Positions 7,300 through 16,914 of a stretch of 64,000 bases of DNA are shown piece by piece. Under the pieces are notes generated by a model. That model had not been told where the DNA came from. It was given only the letters and a program-made list of their open reading frames with translations, and ran no database searches. The stretch's first letter is position 1, and every line of letters starts with the position of its first letter. The DNA lies in contig NZ_AP014564.1 of NCBI RefSeq assembly GCF_002369955.1, positions 621,097-685,096 of the forward strand, in the 5' to 3' direction. A program made the translations under genes and the position numbers. This DNA is from Ichthyobacterium seriolicida. GTDB taxonomy: Bacteria; Bacteroidota; Bacteroidia; Flavobacteriales; Ichthyobacteriaceae.

Positions 7300-8607
7300 A
7301 TGAGATTAGTGACATTAGAGGATACTATCAAAAGAAGTTTTTCTTTGATTAGTGAAGAAATAGGTATAATTAAGAACATATACAGGTCTGCTAATATTTT
7401 CGGGGATCCGAAAGTTATTTCGTATTCTTCTACAAACTGTGATGTTGAAAAACTAACTGATAATAACTCTTTTTTCTGTGGAAATTCAGGGGGGGCAGGA
7501 ATTAAATGGGAAGATGCTTTTTTAGCTTGTATAGGGGAAACTGTTGAACGATATTGTAGCTGTTTTTATGATAAAAAAAGTATGATAAAATCAACATATT
7601 TAGATATAAATGATAATGCAATTCACCCAAGTAATTTTTCTCTTTTCCATCAAAAACAATATAATACTCCAAAATTTCCCTTTATCCCTTTTACAGAAAC
7701 AACTGAAGTGTTTTTTGATAGAGCATATGATTTAACTACTGAAAATGTAATTTTATGTCCCGCAACATTTTTGTATATGCCTTTTCTTGAAGATAGCGTT
7801 AGAATATCTGAAAACATATCTACTGGATTTGCTTCACATACAGATTATCATAAAGCTATTTTATCTGCATCATATGAAATAGTAGAAAGAGATTCTTTTT
7901 CTATTTGGTGGATGAACCTATTAGACCTTCCAAAAATAAAAATAGAAGGTGAGGTTAGAAAATTAATAGAAGAAATAATACCAGACCATTTAACAATTCA
8001 TTTATTTGATATGACAACAGATGTGAAAATTCCTAGTGTGTTTGGTATATTAGAAGGGATAAATGATAAAGAAAATTTTATAGCCTTTTCAGCTGCAACT
8101 AGATATACATTTTATGATGCTATAAAAAAAACCATTATAGAATGTTGTCAATCAGTACCATATACTAGATTTTTAATCGATCGGTATAATAATTATGATT
8201 TCAATGATTTTAATTCTGTTAAATCATTTGAAGCTCATAGTGTATTTTATAATAAAAGAAAGGATTTAAGATATATAATCAAACCCTTTTTAGAGAAAAC
8301 ACCAAATAAGACTGTCAATCTACTCAAAAAGGATGATGATTTTTCAGATAAAATAAAATTATCTCATCTCGTGAGTATTTTTAAACAAAAAAAATACCCC
8401 TATATCGTCAAAGAAATAACAACTAATGATATTAAAAACTATGGCTTTGTAGTTGTTAGGGTTATTATACCTAATATGACTCATTTAAACGGAACGTATG
8501 GACAATATTATCTAGGAGGTGATAGATTATATGAAAGTCCTAAAAAAATGGGATACGATACAAAAAAAATTGAAGAATTAAATACATTTCCACACCCATT
8601 TCCATAA
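7300..8607 (+). CDS. YcaO-domain azoline-forming cyclodehydratase
   Basis: This 435-residue YcaO protein would use ATP to cyclise Cys, Ser and Thr side chains onto the peptide backbone, giving thiazolines and oxazolines. ATP-binding motifs are visible: GGAGIKWEDAFLACIGETVERY (given in part; residues ~64-85), SHTDYHKAILSASYEIVERD (~177-196) and AIKKTIIECCQS (~272-283). The C-terminus reads FPHPFP, the Pro-x-Pro-x-Pro ending that marks azole-peptide YcaO enzymes and is needed for activity in studied members. It is flanked at 8 and 16 bp by the E1-like and SagB-type genes, so the three form one modification operon. The streptolysin counterpart is SagD. Confidence 0.95.
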   Translation: MRLVTLEDTIKRSFSLISEEIGIIKNIYRSANIFGDPKVISYSSTNCDVEKLTDNNSFFCGNSGGAGIKWEDAFLACIGETVERYCSCFYDKKSMIKSTYLDINDNAIHPSNFSLFHQKQYNTPKFPFIPFTETTEVFFDRAYDLTTENVILCPATFLYMPFLEDSVRISENISTGFASHTDYHKAILSASYEIVERDSFSIWWMNLLDLPKIKIEGEVRKLIEEIIPDHLTIHLFDMTTDVKIPSVFGILEGINDKENFIAFSAATRYTFYDAIKKTIIECCQSVPYTRFLIDRYNNYDFNDFNSVKSFEAHSVFYNKRKDLRYIIKPFLEKTPNKTVNLLKKDDDFSDKIKLSHLVSIFKQKKYPYIVKEITTNDIKNYGFVVVRVIIPNMTHLNGTYGQYYLGGDRLYESPKKMGYDTKKIEELNTFPHPFP

Positions 8608-8623
8608 GTTATTTTACGCTCTA

Positions 8624-9499
8624 ATGAAAAAAAAGTATTCACTAAACGATTTAATGAAAGAATCAGAAAAGTATGATAAGTCTATTTATTCCACAAAAAT
8701 GTTTGATCTAGATAATAGTTTAGATTACATACAAAGTTCAAAGATATCTGATATTAGTATTAAAAGAGATATATCAAAAGGGTCCAATACATTTTATACA
8801 GACTACGTACTTGAAAGGGCCTCTAACCCTTATAAAACATATTTTGGAAAAAAAATAAAGTTAAATGATTTAAAACGCTTAAAAAACAAACAAAAAGATT
8901 TTATAGAAGTTTTACGTAAACGAAAAAGTCATAGAAAATATTTAAAAAAAGATTTAAGCTCTTATGAGATTTTCTCTATTCTAAATTACTCATATGGCAT
9001 TTCTAGGGAAGAGAATGTAATGGGGCATAAATGGCAATTTAGATACTCTCCTTCTCCTGGAGGAATATATTCATCGGATATATATCTAATACTTGTTAAT
9101 AGCCACTTTAAAAAAGGACTGTATCATTATCAGCCCAAGGATAACTCTTTAGAATTGATTAAAGAAGGAGATTTTTCGTCTTTTATAAAAGATAATTTAG
9201 GTTTATCACCTTATATAGATTCTGAAAATAAAATAGGAGGATGTATCATTATATCCTCCAATATTCAAAGGCTTTACATAAAATATAATGTAAGGGCATA
9301 CAGGTTCATGTTATTAGAAGTTGGTATTCTTTTACAATCACTTTCTTTAGTTTCAAGTTATATTGGAATAGGGAGCTGTATACTAGGAGGTTTTTATGAG
9401 AATAAAATCAATGATTTTATTGGATTAGATGGGGATTTAGAAAGTGTTCAAGGAGTGATGGTTATCGGCCATATAGATAATGAAGAATCTGAAAATTAA
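8624..9499 (+). CDS. SagB-type FMN-dependent azoline dehydrogenase
   Basis: This 291-residue nitroreductase-fold protein would oxidise azolines to aromatic azoles using FMN. Motifs are RKRKSHRKYLKKDLSSYEI (FMN-binding arginines, residues ~96-114), SPSPGGIYSSDIYLI (~146-160), a Lys-Tyr pair near 219-220 within IKYNVRAYRFMLLEVG (equivalent to the pair reported as catalytic in other azole-peptide dehydrogenases), and GIGSCILGGFYENKIND near the end. It lacks the longer N-terminal domain of some SagB proteins. It is the third gene of the E1-like/YcaO/SagB operon. A presence of this enzyme suggests the mature product carries thiazoles or (methyl)oxazoles. Confidence 0.9.
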   Translation: MKKKYSLNDLMKESEKYDKSIYSTKMFDLDNSLDYIQSSKISDISIKRDISKGSNTFYTDYVLERASNPYKTYFGKKIKLNDLKRLKNKQKDFIEVLRKRKSHRKYLKKDLSSYEIFSILNYSYGISREENVMGHKWQFRYSPSPGGIYSSDIYLILVNSHFKKGLYHYQPKDNSLELIKEGDFSSFIKDNLGLSPYIDSENKIGGCIIISSNIQRLYIKYNVRAYRFMLLEVGILLQSLSLVSSYIGIGSCILGGFYENKINDFIGLDGDLESVQGVMVIGHIDNEESEN

Positions 9500-9632
9500 A
9501 CTCTACCGTATGAATCAATACACTATCCTGAAAGGATGCAAATAAGAAATTAGACATTATCCCGTAAAATGCGTAAAGTTATCTTTCATTTTTTCCACAT
9601 TTGTAGTTTGATTTTATTGGAGAAGTCCTACT

Positions 9633-9913
9633 AACCTGAGTTCGATTAGCCCAGATTATTCAAGATTATATTTCAATATTGGGTATAAGTCTTAATTTTA
9701 AAGGGCTTTAACTAAAAACGACTGGTTTACATAAAGCCCAAAAGTGAGGAATCAAAGTACATTATTTATAATCTGAATTAGATTGATAATTACTCAGAAA
9801 TACTGAGTAAAATAATATTTTTAACTTAAAAAATTCATATGACTATGAATAATCCAGGTTAACCTCTAAATAACTCAATGCTTTCAAGAGTTTTTATTAA
9901 TAGCTCTCAGATT
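9633..9913. repeat. Family B inverted-repeat element interrupted by an IS1380 derivative
   Basis: AACCTGAGTTCGATT (9633-9647) is the left end of family B. The right part (TTTCAAGAGTTTTTATTAAT, from 9882, then GCTCTCAGATTAA) parallels the right end at 663-690. A 213-bp IS1380 derivative (9648-9860) sits inside, directly after the left terminus. The order of events is therefore visible: family B first, IS1380 derivative second. Confidence 0.55.
9648..9860. mobile_element. IS1380 short non-autonomous derivative
   Basis: The element starts GCCCAGATTATTCAAG and ends TATGACTATGAATAATCCAG-GTT, the two ends of the full IS1380 at 35471-37081. In between, the left ~110 bp (including a degenerate transposase start, GTGAGGAATCAAAG) are joined directly to the right ~100 bp. 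The same internal-deletion form occurs at 34737-34953, so this is an amplified MITE-like derivative. It closes the right side of the azole-peptide island. Confidence 0.75.
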
Positions 9914-10038
9914 AAAAATCTATTTCATAAAAATTATTTAGCCCTTATCAATTAAATAAAGGACCACCCAATAATCGTATAATCACATTATATCTAAAAT
10001 TGCTATTTTCGTGCTGTCAAAAGTTTTTAAATATAATC

Positions 10039-11133
10039 TTGAAAGAGAAGCAATTTATATCTACTCCCACCAGTTATGGTGATCTGAGTATAGATTCTGG
10101 AGCCAAAGTCTGGCAAAGCCCTTCCAATATAGCTATAGTTAAGTATTGGGGGAAAAAGCCTAATCAGATACCTTCTAATCCATCTATTAGTTTCACCCTT
10201 TCTAATAGTTATACCAAAACTAAGTTTTCTTATGCCAGAAGGAATAAAAAATCTGATGATAAAATATATTTAAAATTTTCATTTGACAATAAACCAAAAA
10301 TTGATTTTGAAAAAAAAGTGTCGTCCTTTTTAGAAAGGATTATTCCATATTCTCCTTATTTGAAGTACTATGATATTACCATAGATACTGAAAATTCTTT
10401 TCCTCATTCTAGTGGAATAGCATCTTCCGCGTCTGGAATGAGCGCCATAGCTCTTTGTATAATGTCTTTGGAAAGAGATTTATTTCCCCATATGGATGAT
10501 GTCTATTTTTATAGAAAGGCCTCTTTCTTATCTAGATTAGGTTCAGGCAGCGCTAGTAGATCTGTAAACGGCAATCTAATGATTTGGGGTAATCACAAAG
10601 ATATAGATGGCAGTAGTGACATTTATGCAATAACTTATCCCCATGAGGTACATTCTGTATTTTACACTTTTTGCGATACTATTTTACTCATAGATGAAAG
10701 CGAAAAGAAGATTTCTAGTTCTATAGGGCATAAGCTTATGGAAAATCATCCTTTTGCCAATACTAGATTTAAAATTGCAAATGATAATATTTCTAGTTTG
10801 AAAGATATATTCTCTAGCGGAGATATAGAGTCCTTTGGACTTTTATTAGAACGAGAAGCTTTGAATTTACACGCTATGATGATGTGTTCACAACCGTATT
10901 TTCTCTTGATAAAACCAAATACTATCTATGTGATAGAAAAGGTTTGGAAATATAGATTAGAGAGTAAAAATCATCTATATTTTACTTTAGATGCTGGGGC
11001 TAATGTTCATTTATTATATCCTAAATTTCAATCCCAAGAGATTGAAATCTTTATTAAAGATGAATTATCAGCGCTATGTGAGCAAAGGTATATTTCCGAT
11101 TGTGTTGGAAATGGAGCAAAACAAATATTTTAA
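10039..11133 (+). CDS. mvaD: Diphosphomevalonate decarboxylase
   Basis: This GHMP-family enzyme makes isopentenyl diphosphate from mevalonate diphosphate. Visible signatures are WQSPSNIAIVKYWGKK (substrate-binding lysine region) and SSGIASSASGMSAIAL (the ATP-binding Pro-x3-GLGSSAA-like loop), then SFLSRLGSGSASRSVNGNL. There is no suitable ATG. I chose the TTG at 10039 (then KEKQFISTP), which gives the usual family length; another TTG at 10000 adds 13 residues that do not resemble the family. It is followed two bases later by mevalonate kinase, so two mevalonate-pathway steps are co-transcribed. Confidence 0.93.
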   Translation: MKEKQFISTPTSYGDLSIDSGAKVWQSPSNIAIVKYWGKKPNQIPSNPSISFTLSNSYTKTKFSYARRNKKSDDKIYLKFSFDNKPKIDFEKKVSSFLERIIPYSPYLKYYDITIDTENSFPHSSGIASSASGMSAIALCIMSLERDLFPHMDDVYFYRKASFLSRLGSGSASRSVNGNLMIWGNHKDIDGSSDIYAITYPHEVHSVFYTFCDTILLIDESEKKISSSIGHKLMENHPFANTRFKIANDNISSLKDIFSSGDIESFGLLLEREALNLHAMMMCSQPYFLLIKPNTIYVIEKVWKYRLESKNHLYFTLDAGANVHLLYPKFQSQEIEIFIKDELSALCEQRYISDCVGNGAKQIF

Positions 11134-11135
11134 AT

Positions 11136-12059
11136 ATGCAGGGGTCACTTTTTTACGCTAAGATTTTACTTTTTGGAGAATACGGTATTATCAAAGATTC
11201 CATGGGCTTGAGCATACCTTATAAATCTTATCAAGGCAGTTTTGTATTCGATGATTCGATAGAGTCTAAAAGGTCAAATGAGAATCTTAGTCTTTTCTTC
11301 AAATACTTAGCAGAGATAAATAAAAAAGCTGATTTTCCAGCTAGGTTTAATTTAGATTTACTATCGGATGATTTAGATAGAGGAATGTCTTTTCAATCAT
11401 CCATTCCACAGGGCTATGGAGTAGGCAGTTCTGGAGCACTCGTGGCTGCCATATACGAAAAATACGCTATAAATAAGATATATCCAGATAATATTGTAAG
11501 GGGAGATGTAGTAAGGTTAAGGTCCATCTTTGGCAAGATGGAATCGTTTTTTCACGGCAAGAGTTCTGGCACCGATCCTCTTATATGTTATTTGAAAATT
11601 CCTCTGCTCATAAAGCCTAAGGGTAATATTTCTACTGTGGGCATACCAGAGGACAATAGTAAAAAGGGAACTGTTTTTTTGGTTAATTCTGGCATTCCAG
11701 GAGACACTCAACCTATGGTTAATATCTTTTTAGAAAAATATAAAAAGAATAGTTTTAAAAAAGCCTTAACTAAATTTATATCCTATAACGATGCCTGTAT
11801 AAGTTCTTTTTTAGATGGGGATACTAGAGGGCTGTTTAAGAATATAAAGGAGTTATCTCTATGGGTTTTTAAACATCTTAATTTGATGATCCCTTCAAAC
11901 GTCCATAAAATATGGAGAGAAGGTATAGAAACAGATACCTATTACCTAAAATTATGTGGTTCTGGAGGAGGTGGTTTTATTTTAGGGTTTACTCAAGAAA
12001 TAGAATCTACTAGAAAAATGTTAAAAGACTACGAACTCGAAATAGTCTGTAACATATAA
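11136..12059 (+). CDS. Mevalonate kinase (GHMP family)
   Basis: This 307-residue kinase phosphorylates mevalonate. The start is ATG 11136 (MQGSLFYAKILLFGEYGIIK); an upstream TTG would overlap mvaD by 34 bases and is not needed. Motifs: LLFGEYGII (N-terminal GHMP), PQGYGVGSSGALVAAI (ATP-binding loop, residues ~88-103), FHGKSSGTDPLICY (catalytic Asp region) and LKLCGSGGGGFILGF (C-terminal GHMP glycine loop). This form of mevalonate kinase is typical of flavobacteria and sits next to mvaD in an operon. Confidence 0.88.
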   Translation: MQGSLFYAKILLFGEYGIIKDSMGLSIPYKSYQGSFVFDDSIESKRSNENLSLFFKYLAEINKKADFPARFNLDLLSDDLDRGMSFQSSIPQGYGVGSSGALVAAIYEKYAINKIYPDNIVRGDVVRLRSIFGKMESFFHGKSSGTDPLICYLKIPLLIKPKGNISTVGIPEDNSKKGTVFLVNSGIPGDTQPMVNIFLEKYKKNSFKKALTKFISYNDACISSFLDGDTRGLFKNIKELSLWVFKHLNLMIPSNVHKIWREGIETDTYYLKLCGSGGGGFILGFTQEIESTRKMLKDYELEIVCNI

Positions 12060-12088
12060 TTCTTATAATTCTCCCTCACAAGCACTAT

Positions 12089-13276
12089 CTATGATAATGC
12101 TTGTCGTATTTTTTCAATAGCCTTTATGAGTTGTTCTTCCGAGGTAGCATAGGATATCCTGATGCAATTTGGAGATCCAAAGGCATTTCCAGAAACTGTC
12201 GCTACGTTGGCTTGTTCTAAGAGGAACATAGAAAAATCGTCAGCGTTACTTATTGTGCGCCCCTTTAATTCTCTTCCAAAGAAATGAGATATATCTGGAA
12301 AAATATAAAATGCCCCTTGTGGATTATTCAATTTAAATCCATCTATTTTACTCAATTCTCTTATGACTAAATCTCGTCTCGATAAGAAAGCATCACGCAT
12401 ATAACCTATGGAAGAAGGAGTAGCTTTTACAGCTAAAATAGCAGCTCTTTGAGCTATAGAGCAAGTTCCAGATGTAGTCTGACTCTGTATTTTATCACAT
12501 GCTTTAGCTATAGATTCCGACGCTGCTAAATAACCTATTCTCCAACCCGTCATAGCAAAAGATTTGGACAGTCCGTTTATAGTTATCACCCTATTGTATA
12601 GCTCTTCAAATTGAGCTATGCTTTCGTGTTTAGCCGAAAAATTTATGTATTCATATATCTCATCTGAGATTATAAATACGTTTTTATGTCTAGCGAAAAC
12701 CTCAGCCAGTGACTTTAGTTCTTCTCTAGAATATACCGATCCAGAAGGGTTACAAGGACTACTGAATATAAATGCCTTTGTCTTTTGTGTTATTACACTT
12801 TCTAGTTGTTGAGCAGTAATCTTAAAATCACTATCGGTAGAAGTGGGTATGACAAGGGGAATGCCATCAACTAATTTTACCATCTCTATATAACTCACCC
12901 AATATGGAGCTGGTATTATGACTTCATCTCCAGGATTTATCAGAGCCATCAAAGCATTTATTATAGACTGCTTAGCTCCAGTAGAAACTACTATTTGGCT
13001 TGGAGAATAATCTAGATTATTATCTCTTTTTAGCTTTTCTGCTATAGCTTTTCTGAGATCCATATATCCAGGCACAGGAGTGTATTTGCTAAAATTGTCA
13101 TCTATAGCCTTTTTTGCTTCATCTTTTACGAAAGTGGGAATATCAAAATCAGGTTCTCCCAAACTTAAGTTTATAACGTCCTTGCCTTGTTCTTTGAGTT
13201 CCCTGGCTTTTATACTCATAGCGATAGTCTGAGAAGCAGACATTTGAATCACTCTATTTGAAAGATGTTCAGACAT
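12089..13276 (-). CDS. Class I pyridoxal-phosphate aminotransferase (aspartate-type)
   Basis: This 395-residue aminotransferase of fold type I probably moves amino groups between aspartate or other amino acids and 2-oxo acids. Visible signatures: LSLGEPDFDIP near residue 40, STGAKQSIINALMAL (~104), FSSPCNPSGSVY (~171), SDEIYEYINF (PLP-binding Asp/Tyr), NGLSKSFAMTGWRIGYLA with the PLP lysine (~235), and the C-terminal substrate arginine in NCIRISYA. Length and motifs fit the AspC/AspB subgroup. It converges on mevalonate kinase and lies downstream of the broken symporter gene on the same strand. Confidence 0.9.
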   Translation of the reverse strand: MSEHLSNRVIQMSASQTIAMSIKARELKEQGKDVINLSLGEPDFDIPTFVKDEAKKAIDDNFSKYTPVPGYMDLRKAIAEKLKRDNNLDYSPSQIVVSTGAKQSIINALMALINPGDEVIIPAPYWVSYIEMVKLVDGIPLVIPTSTDSDFKITAQQLESVITQKTKAFIFSSPCNPSGSVYSREELKSLAEVFARHKNVFIISDEIYEYINFSAKHESIAQFEELYNRVITINGLSKSFAMTGWRIGYLAASESIAKACDKIQSQTTSGTCSIAQRAAILAVKATPSSIGYMRDAFLSRRDLVIRELSKIDGFKLNNPQGAFYIFPDISHFFGRELKGRTISNADDFSMFLLEQANVATVSGNAFGSPNCIRISYATSEEQLIKAIEKIRQALS

Positions 13277-13595
13277 TTTTTATTTATTTTAATTTTCTAA
13301 TTCAGTTACTTGACCAACGCCTATTTCATTTTCTGATTTAGCAACTATTGTCGATATAGCTATATCGCCCGATATATTAACTACAGTACGACACATATCT
13401 AATAATCTGTCTATTGGAAATATTATAGATATCCAAGCTGGGTTTAATCCTACTGATTGCAAGACTGTCACTAATAATACTAATCCCGCCCCAGGTATGG
13501 CTGCGGATCCTATAGATGCCATAGTAGTGGTGAGCACAATAGTTAATTGATCGGCAAGATCTAAATCGATATTATTTATCTGAGCTAAAAACAAA

Positions 13596-13970
13596 GGTTC
13601 AAGACAACTTAAGAGGTGTTTTTTTTACATCATTTTATCAAATCAAATATACAAATTTTCATATGATAGTTAAATCTCCATTCACATTCTTTTAAACTAA
13701 ATTAGATTAATAAATTGCGTAATAAAAACAGCTAAAAGGCTTGAAACAACTGGGTTAAAAGATAGTTATATCGGCAGTTGCTTGAGTAGGTATTTCTAAC
13801 TTACTCAAGCTGTTTTTTTTTACAATTTGTCTCCTCAATATCCAAGCAAAATAGTCGTAAAATACACCTAAATTTTACCTTCTAAATTCTTGAACGAATT
13901 ATACACTTATCTTTCATAGATAACATAAGGGTTTACACGCATATAAATTTACCTTAAGTTGTCTTGAACC
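13596..13970. mobile_element. 375-bp inverted-repeat element (family C) with 6-bp target duplication
   Basis: Perfect 17-bp inverted termini are GGTTCAAGACAACTTAA (13596-13612) and TTAAGTTGTCTTGAACC (13954-13970). AAACAA flanks it on both sides (13589-13594 and 13971-13976), a target duplication. No coding frame of note is inside. A second copy begins at 34536 with the same ~150 bp internal sequence. It interrupts the symporter gene. I do not recognise the parent transposon. Confidence 0.85.
13780..13822 (+). terminator. Intrinsic terminator-like hairpin inside the family C element
   Basis: A 9-bp stem GCTTGAGTA / TACTCAAGC (13780-13788 with 13802-13810) is followed by TG and a run of T. It points rightwards, opposite to the symporter gene. 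The family C copy at 34536 does not retain this part. Confidence 0.6.
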
Positions 13971-15292
13971 AAACAATATAGCAACTGCTTGGTAAAGGCT
14001 AGTTCCATCCATATTAACCGTCGCTCCTATGGGTAAGACAAAACTAGATATTTTATTACTGACTTTAAAATTCTCTTCTATACATTTCATGGTAACTGGA
14101 AGGGTAGCTACACTAGAACTAGTCGAAAAAGCTAAAAATTGTGCTGGACTGGCATTTTCAAAAAACTCTTTGTAAGAAAATCGCTTCACAAATAAAACGA
14201 CTATAAGAGGGTAAAACACAAATATCATTAAAAATAATCCAATCAAGACAGTAATGGAATACATCCCTAACCCTCTGAATATATCTATTACTTCTTCGGG
14301 GGAAGAAGCCATTTTAGATACTACCCCCGCTAAAAGGCAAAAGACAAAAAATGGAGATGCCTTCATCAATACGATTACCATTTTTATGAATACTTCATTA
14401 AGAGAATTAAATAATTTTACTACAGGAGCCCTTTTCTCTTTGTTTATGCTAGCCGCTATTACTCCAAAAAATATAGAAAAGAATATCACTTGCAACATCT
14501 TATTGTTGTCCCCAAATGATTGTATTAAATTTGGAGGTATTATATCTACTAAAAAAGCTAGTGGACTTCTATTTGAAATATCTTGTGATAATTTAATCTC
14601 ATCATCTAAATTTTGAATTTTATCATCTTTGTCATCTTTTGATAGTTGCTCTTCTAAGAGTATTTTATCTTGTTCAGACAAAACATTTTTACCATCTGCT
14701 ATAGGAATAGAATTTGCGTTTGCCCACAGTTCATACTGAATTCTATTGCTGATTCTTTTTTCTTTGTCTAGATAAGAACCTGGATTTATAATAGTCGCTA
14801 AAAACAACCCTATAGATATGCTACATATGGTAGTAAGCAAATAAAGAGAAAAAGTTTTTGCCCCTATTTTTCCCAATTGTAGAATGTTTGAAATATTGGA
14901 TATTCCAGTTATAATAGAAAATAAGACTAAGGGAACAGCGATAAATTTTAATATTCTAATGAAAATAGTGCCAAAAGGAGCTATCCAATTCTGAGTAAAA
15001 TCATTCCATCCTAGATAAGAGGATACAAAAGACCATATTATCCCCAAAAAAAGACTCAGTATTATTTTTATATGTAAAGGTATTTTATTCATAGGCTTGT
15101 GTTATATCCGTGATAAGGTTTTGTTAACTTACAAATAGATATTTTTAGACTGCATCTAAAACACAAAGACACAGAATTCCGGCAAATATAAATATTTCAA
15201 GATATTCATGTGTTTTTTATCGCACAACTAATATCTGATTTTATACTTTTCACTTTGGATCCTTAGGCAGTAATTTAATTTATAGGCTTGCT

Positions 15293-16273
15293 TTATAACA
15301 AAAATATTTTATTTGATTCACAATTTTTGATAACTTGCTCACTCCAAATCGAAGATTGAACCTCACCTATATGTGCTTTTTCTAATAAGAACATACTTAA
15401 TCGAGACTGCCCTATTCCTCCCCCTACAGATAAAGGGAAAATATTATCTAAAACCATCTTATGAAAATTGAGACTCAATCGATCTTCCTTATCAGATAAC
15501 TTTAATTGCTTTTTCATTGTTTCTGAATCTACTCTTATTCCCATAGAAGATATTTCTAAGCCTACATCCAAAGGATTATGATAAAATAAAATATCTCCGT
15601 TCAAACTCCAATCATCATAATCTGGAGCCCTTTTATCATGAACTTTACCAGACGATAATACTCCACCTATACCAATTATAAAAACAGCCTTATGCATTTT
15701 TGCAATTTTCAACTCTTTCTCTTTAACAGTAAGAGATGGGAACATATCCTCTAATTCCTGAGAGGTTATAAAAGTTATTTTCTCAGGTAATTTAGATGTC
15801 AATTGCGGATATAACTCGTTTAGTTCTCCTTCCGTTTGATAAATAGATTGATAAATATCCTCGACAATACTTTTTAATTTATTAATATTTCTTTCTTGTG
15901 GAGAAAGAACTTTTTCCCAATCCCACTGATCAACATAAAGAGAATGTATAGGACTAACTTCCTCATTTGGACGTATAGCATTCATATCGGCATAAATCCC
16001 AGAATCTTGGGAAAATGAATATTTATGTAGGGTCATTCTTTTCCATTTAGCCAATGATTGTACTATTTCTAATTTTTTATCAGTTATAGCAGTAAATGAG
16101 ACTGGAAACTCTGTTCCATTCAAATCATCATTTAATCCAGTACTTGACTCTAAAAATAAAGGAGCAGACACCCTTAAAAGACCTAGATTATTAGTGAGTT
16201 TTGATTCAAAAATTGTCTTAATTTTTCTTATTGCAATTTGAGTATCTATAAAGTCTAATTTTGATGTATACAT
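15293..16273 (-). CDS. asnA: Aspartate-ammonia ligase (asparagine synthetase A)
   Basis: This 326-residue enzyme makes asparagine from aspartate, ammonia and ATP, and belongs to the class II aminoacyl-tRNA-synthetase fold. Diagnostic segments are IRKIKTIFESKLTNNLGLLR near the start, SAPLFLESSTGLNDDLNG, QSLAKWKRMTLHKYSF, GIYADMNAIRPNEE, LYVDQWDWEKVL and PLSVGGGIGQSRLSMFLL near the end. Length matches the family (~330). It stands alone between the broken symporter and an intergenic gap, with its own upstream hairpin. Confidence 0.95.
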   Translation of the reverse strand: MYTSKLDFIDTQIAIRKIKTIFESKLTNNLGLLRVSAPLFLESSTGLNDDLNGTEFPVSFTAITDKKLEIVQSLAKWKRMTLHKYSFSQDSGIYADMNAIRPNEEVSPIHSLYVDQWDWEKVLSPQERNINKLKSIVEDIYQSIYQTEGELNELYPQLTSKLPEKITFITSQELEDMFPSLTVKEKELKIAKMHKAVFIIGIGGVLSSGKVHDKRAPDYDDWSLNGDILFYHNPLDVGLEISSMGIRVDSETMKKQLKLSDKEDRLSLNFHKMVLDNIFPLSVGGGIGQSRLSMFLLEKAHIGEVQSSIWSEQVIKNCESNKIFLL

Positions 16274-16914
16274 AACTATTCCGTTTTAATTAATTTTGCG
16301 CTCATTCCAAGATTCGAGATTTCCTTTTAAGAAATCTCAATTATCTCATAATGTATCCTTGTTTAGTCTTATTTTTCTATAATCATATTTACAGTGTCGA
16401 GAGATTTTTTGTCAGCATAAAAAAGGTGCAAAAGATAACAATCCTTTGACAGTATCCTAAATCCTCTATGTTGAATAACTAAAACTATTTAAGTAGTCTT
16501 AATAAGACTCCAAATTTAATAAATAATTAAAACCTTTTAAGAGTTTTTTTACCCTCCATTAGACTATGGGTAATACATCTTAACACAATTTATCAATCAA
16601 ACTCAGGTTAAGAGTGATTTAAATAATTTTAGAAGTTCCTACTATCACTAGTGGTTTTAAAAATGTTTAGGTTAAAAATTAAAAAGTGGGAATTTTATTG
16701 TTTATATATTTCAGACACTGTCGCGAAAAGTGTGCAAAAAAATGTTGCTATGATCATCTTTAGATATAGCGACTTCAGCTCTTTTAAGTATCTCTTACTA
16801 AACTATTAAACATAGATTATAGATTGAGCTTCGGTTTATAGATAAAAATTGATTTGAAGATATTACCGTTCAATAAAAAAAACGCAATTTTGTAATCTCT
16901 TTTAACGGCATTCT
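16274..16914. other. 641-bp gene-free region with element fragments
   Basis: The region lies between the divergent asnA and amidase genes. ATCAATCAAACTCAGGTT (16592-16609) is a diverged family B terminus, but I cannot find its partner. The bases AAAAAGGTGCAAAA near 16420 recur at 36972 in the mobile-element nest. I see no open frame or RNA gene. Confidence 0.45.
16316..16338. other. Perfect 8-bp-stem hairpin upstream of asnA
   Basis: GAGATTTC (16316-16323) pairs with GAAATCTC (16331-16338) across a 7-base loop, 43 bp before the asnA start codon on the minus strand. No T-run follows on either strand, so a regulatory 5' leader structure or protein-binding palindrome is as likely as a terminator. 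Confidence 0.4.

Larger units (their letters stand above)
9500..10038. other. Intergenic region between the azole-peptide operon and mvaD
   Basis: Apart from the nested elements at 9633-9913, I see no gene here. Bases 9524-9539 (ATACACTATCCTGAAA) form an imperfect inverted match to 5622-5637 (TTTTCAGGATAGTGTC), so the two sides of the modification genes share a short repeat. Confidence 0.4.
13289..15092 (-). pseudogene. Sodium/proton-dicarboxylate symporter, split by a 375-bp element
   Basis: This is a DAACS-family transporter for glutamate, aspartate or dicarboxylates. The N-terminal part (15092 down to 13971) holds most membrane helices and the signature GATVNMDGTSLYQAVAILF. The C-terminal part (13594 to 13289) resumes with FLAQINNIDLDLADQLTIV and IPGAGLVLLVTVLQSVGL. 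Removing the element at 13595-13970 and one copy of the 6-bp duplication restores a continuous AILF-LAQ reading, so the gene was intact before the insertion. The last six or so codons of the N-terminal frame before its stop come from the element. Loss of the last helices should inactivate transport. Confidence 0.9.
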
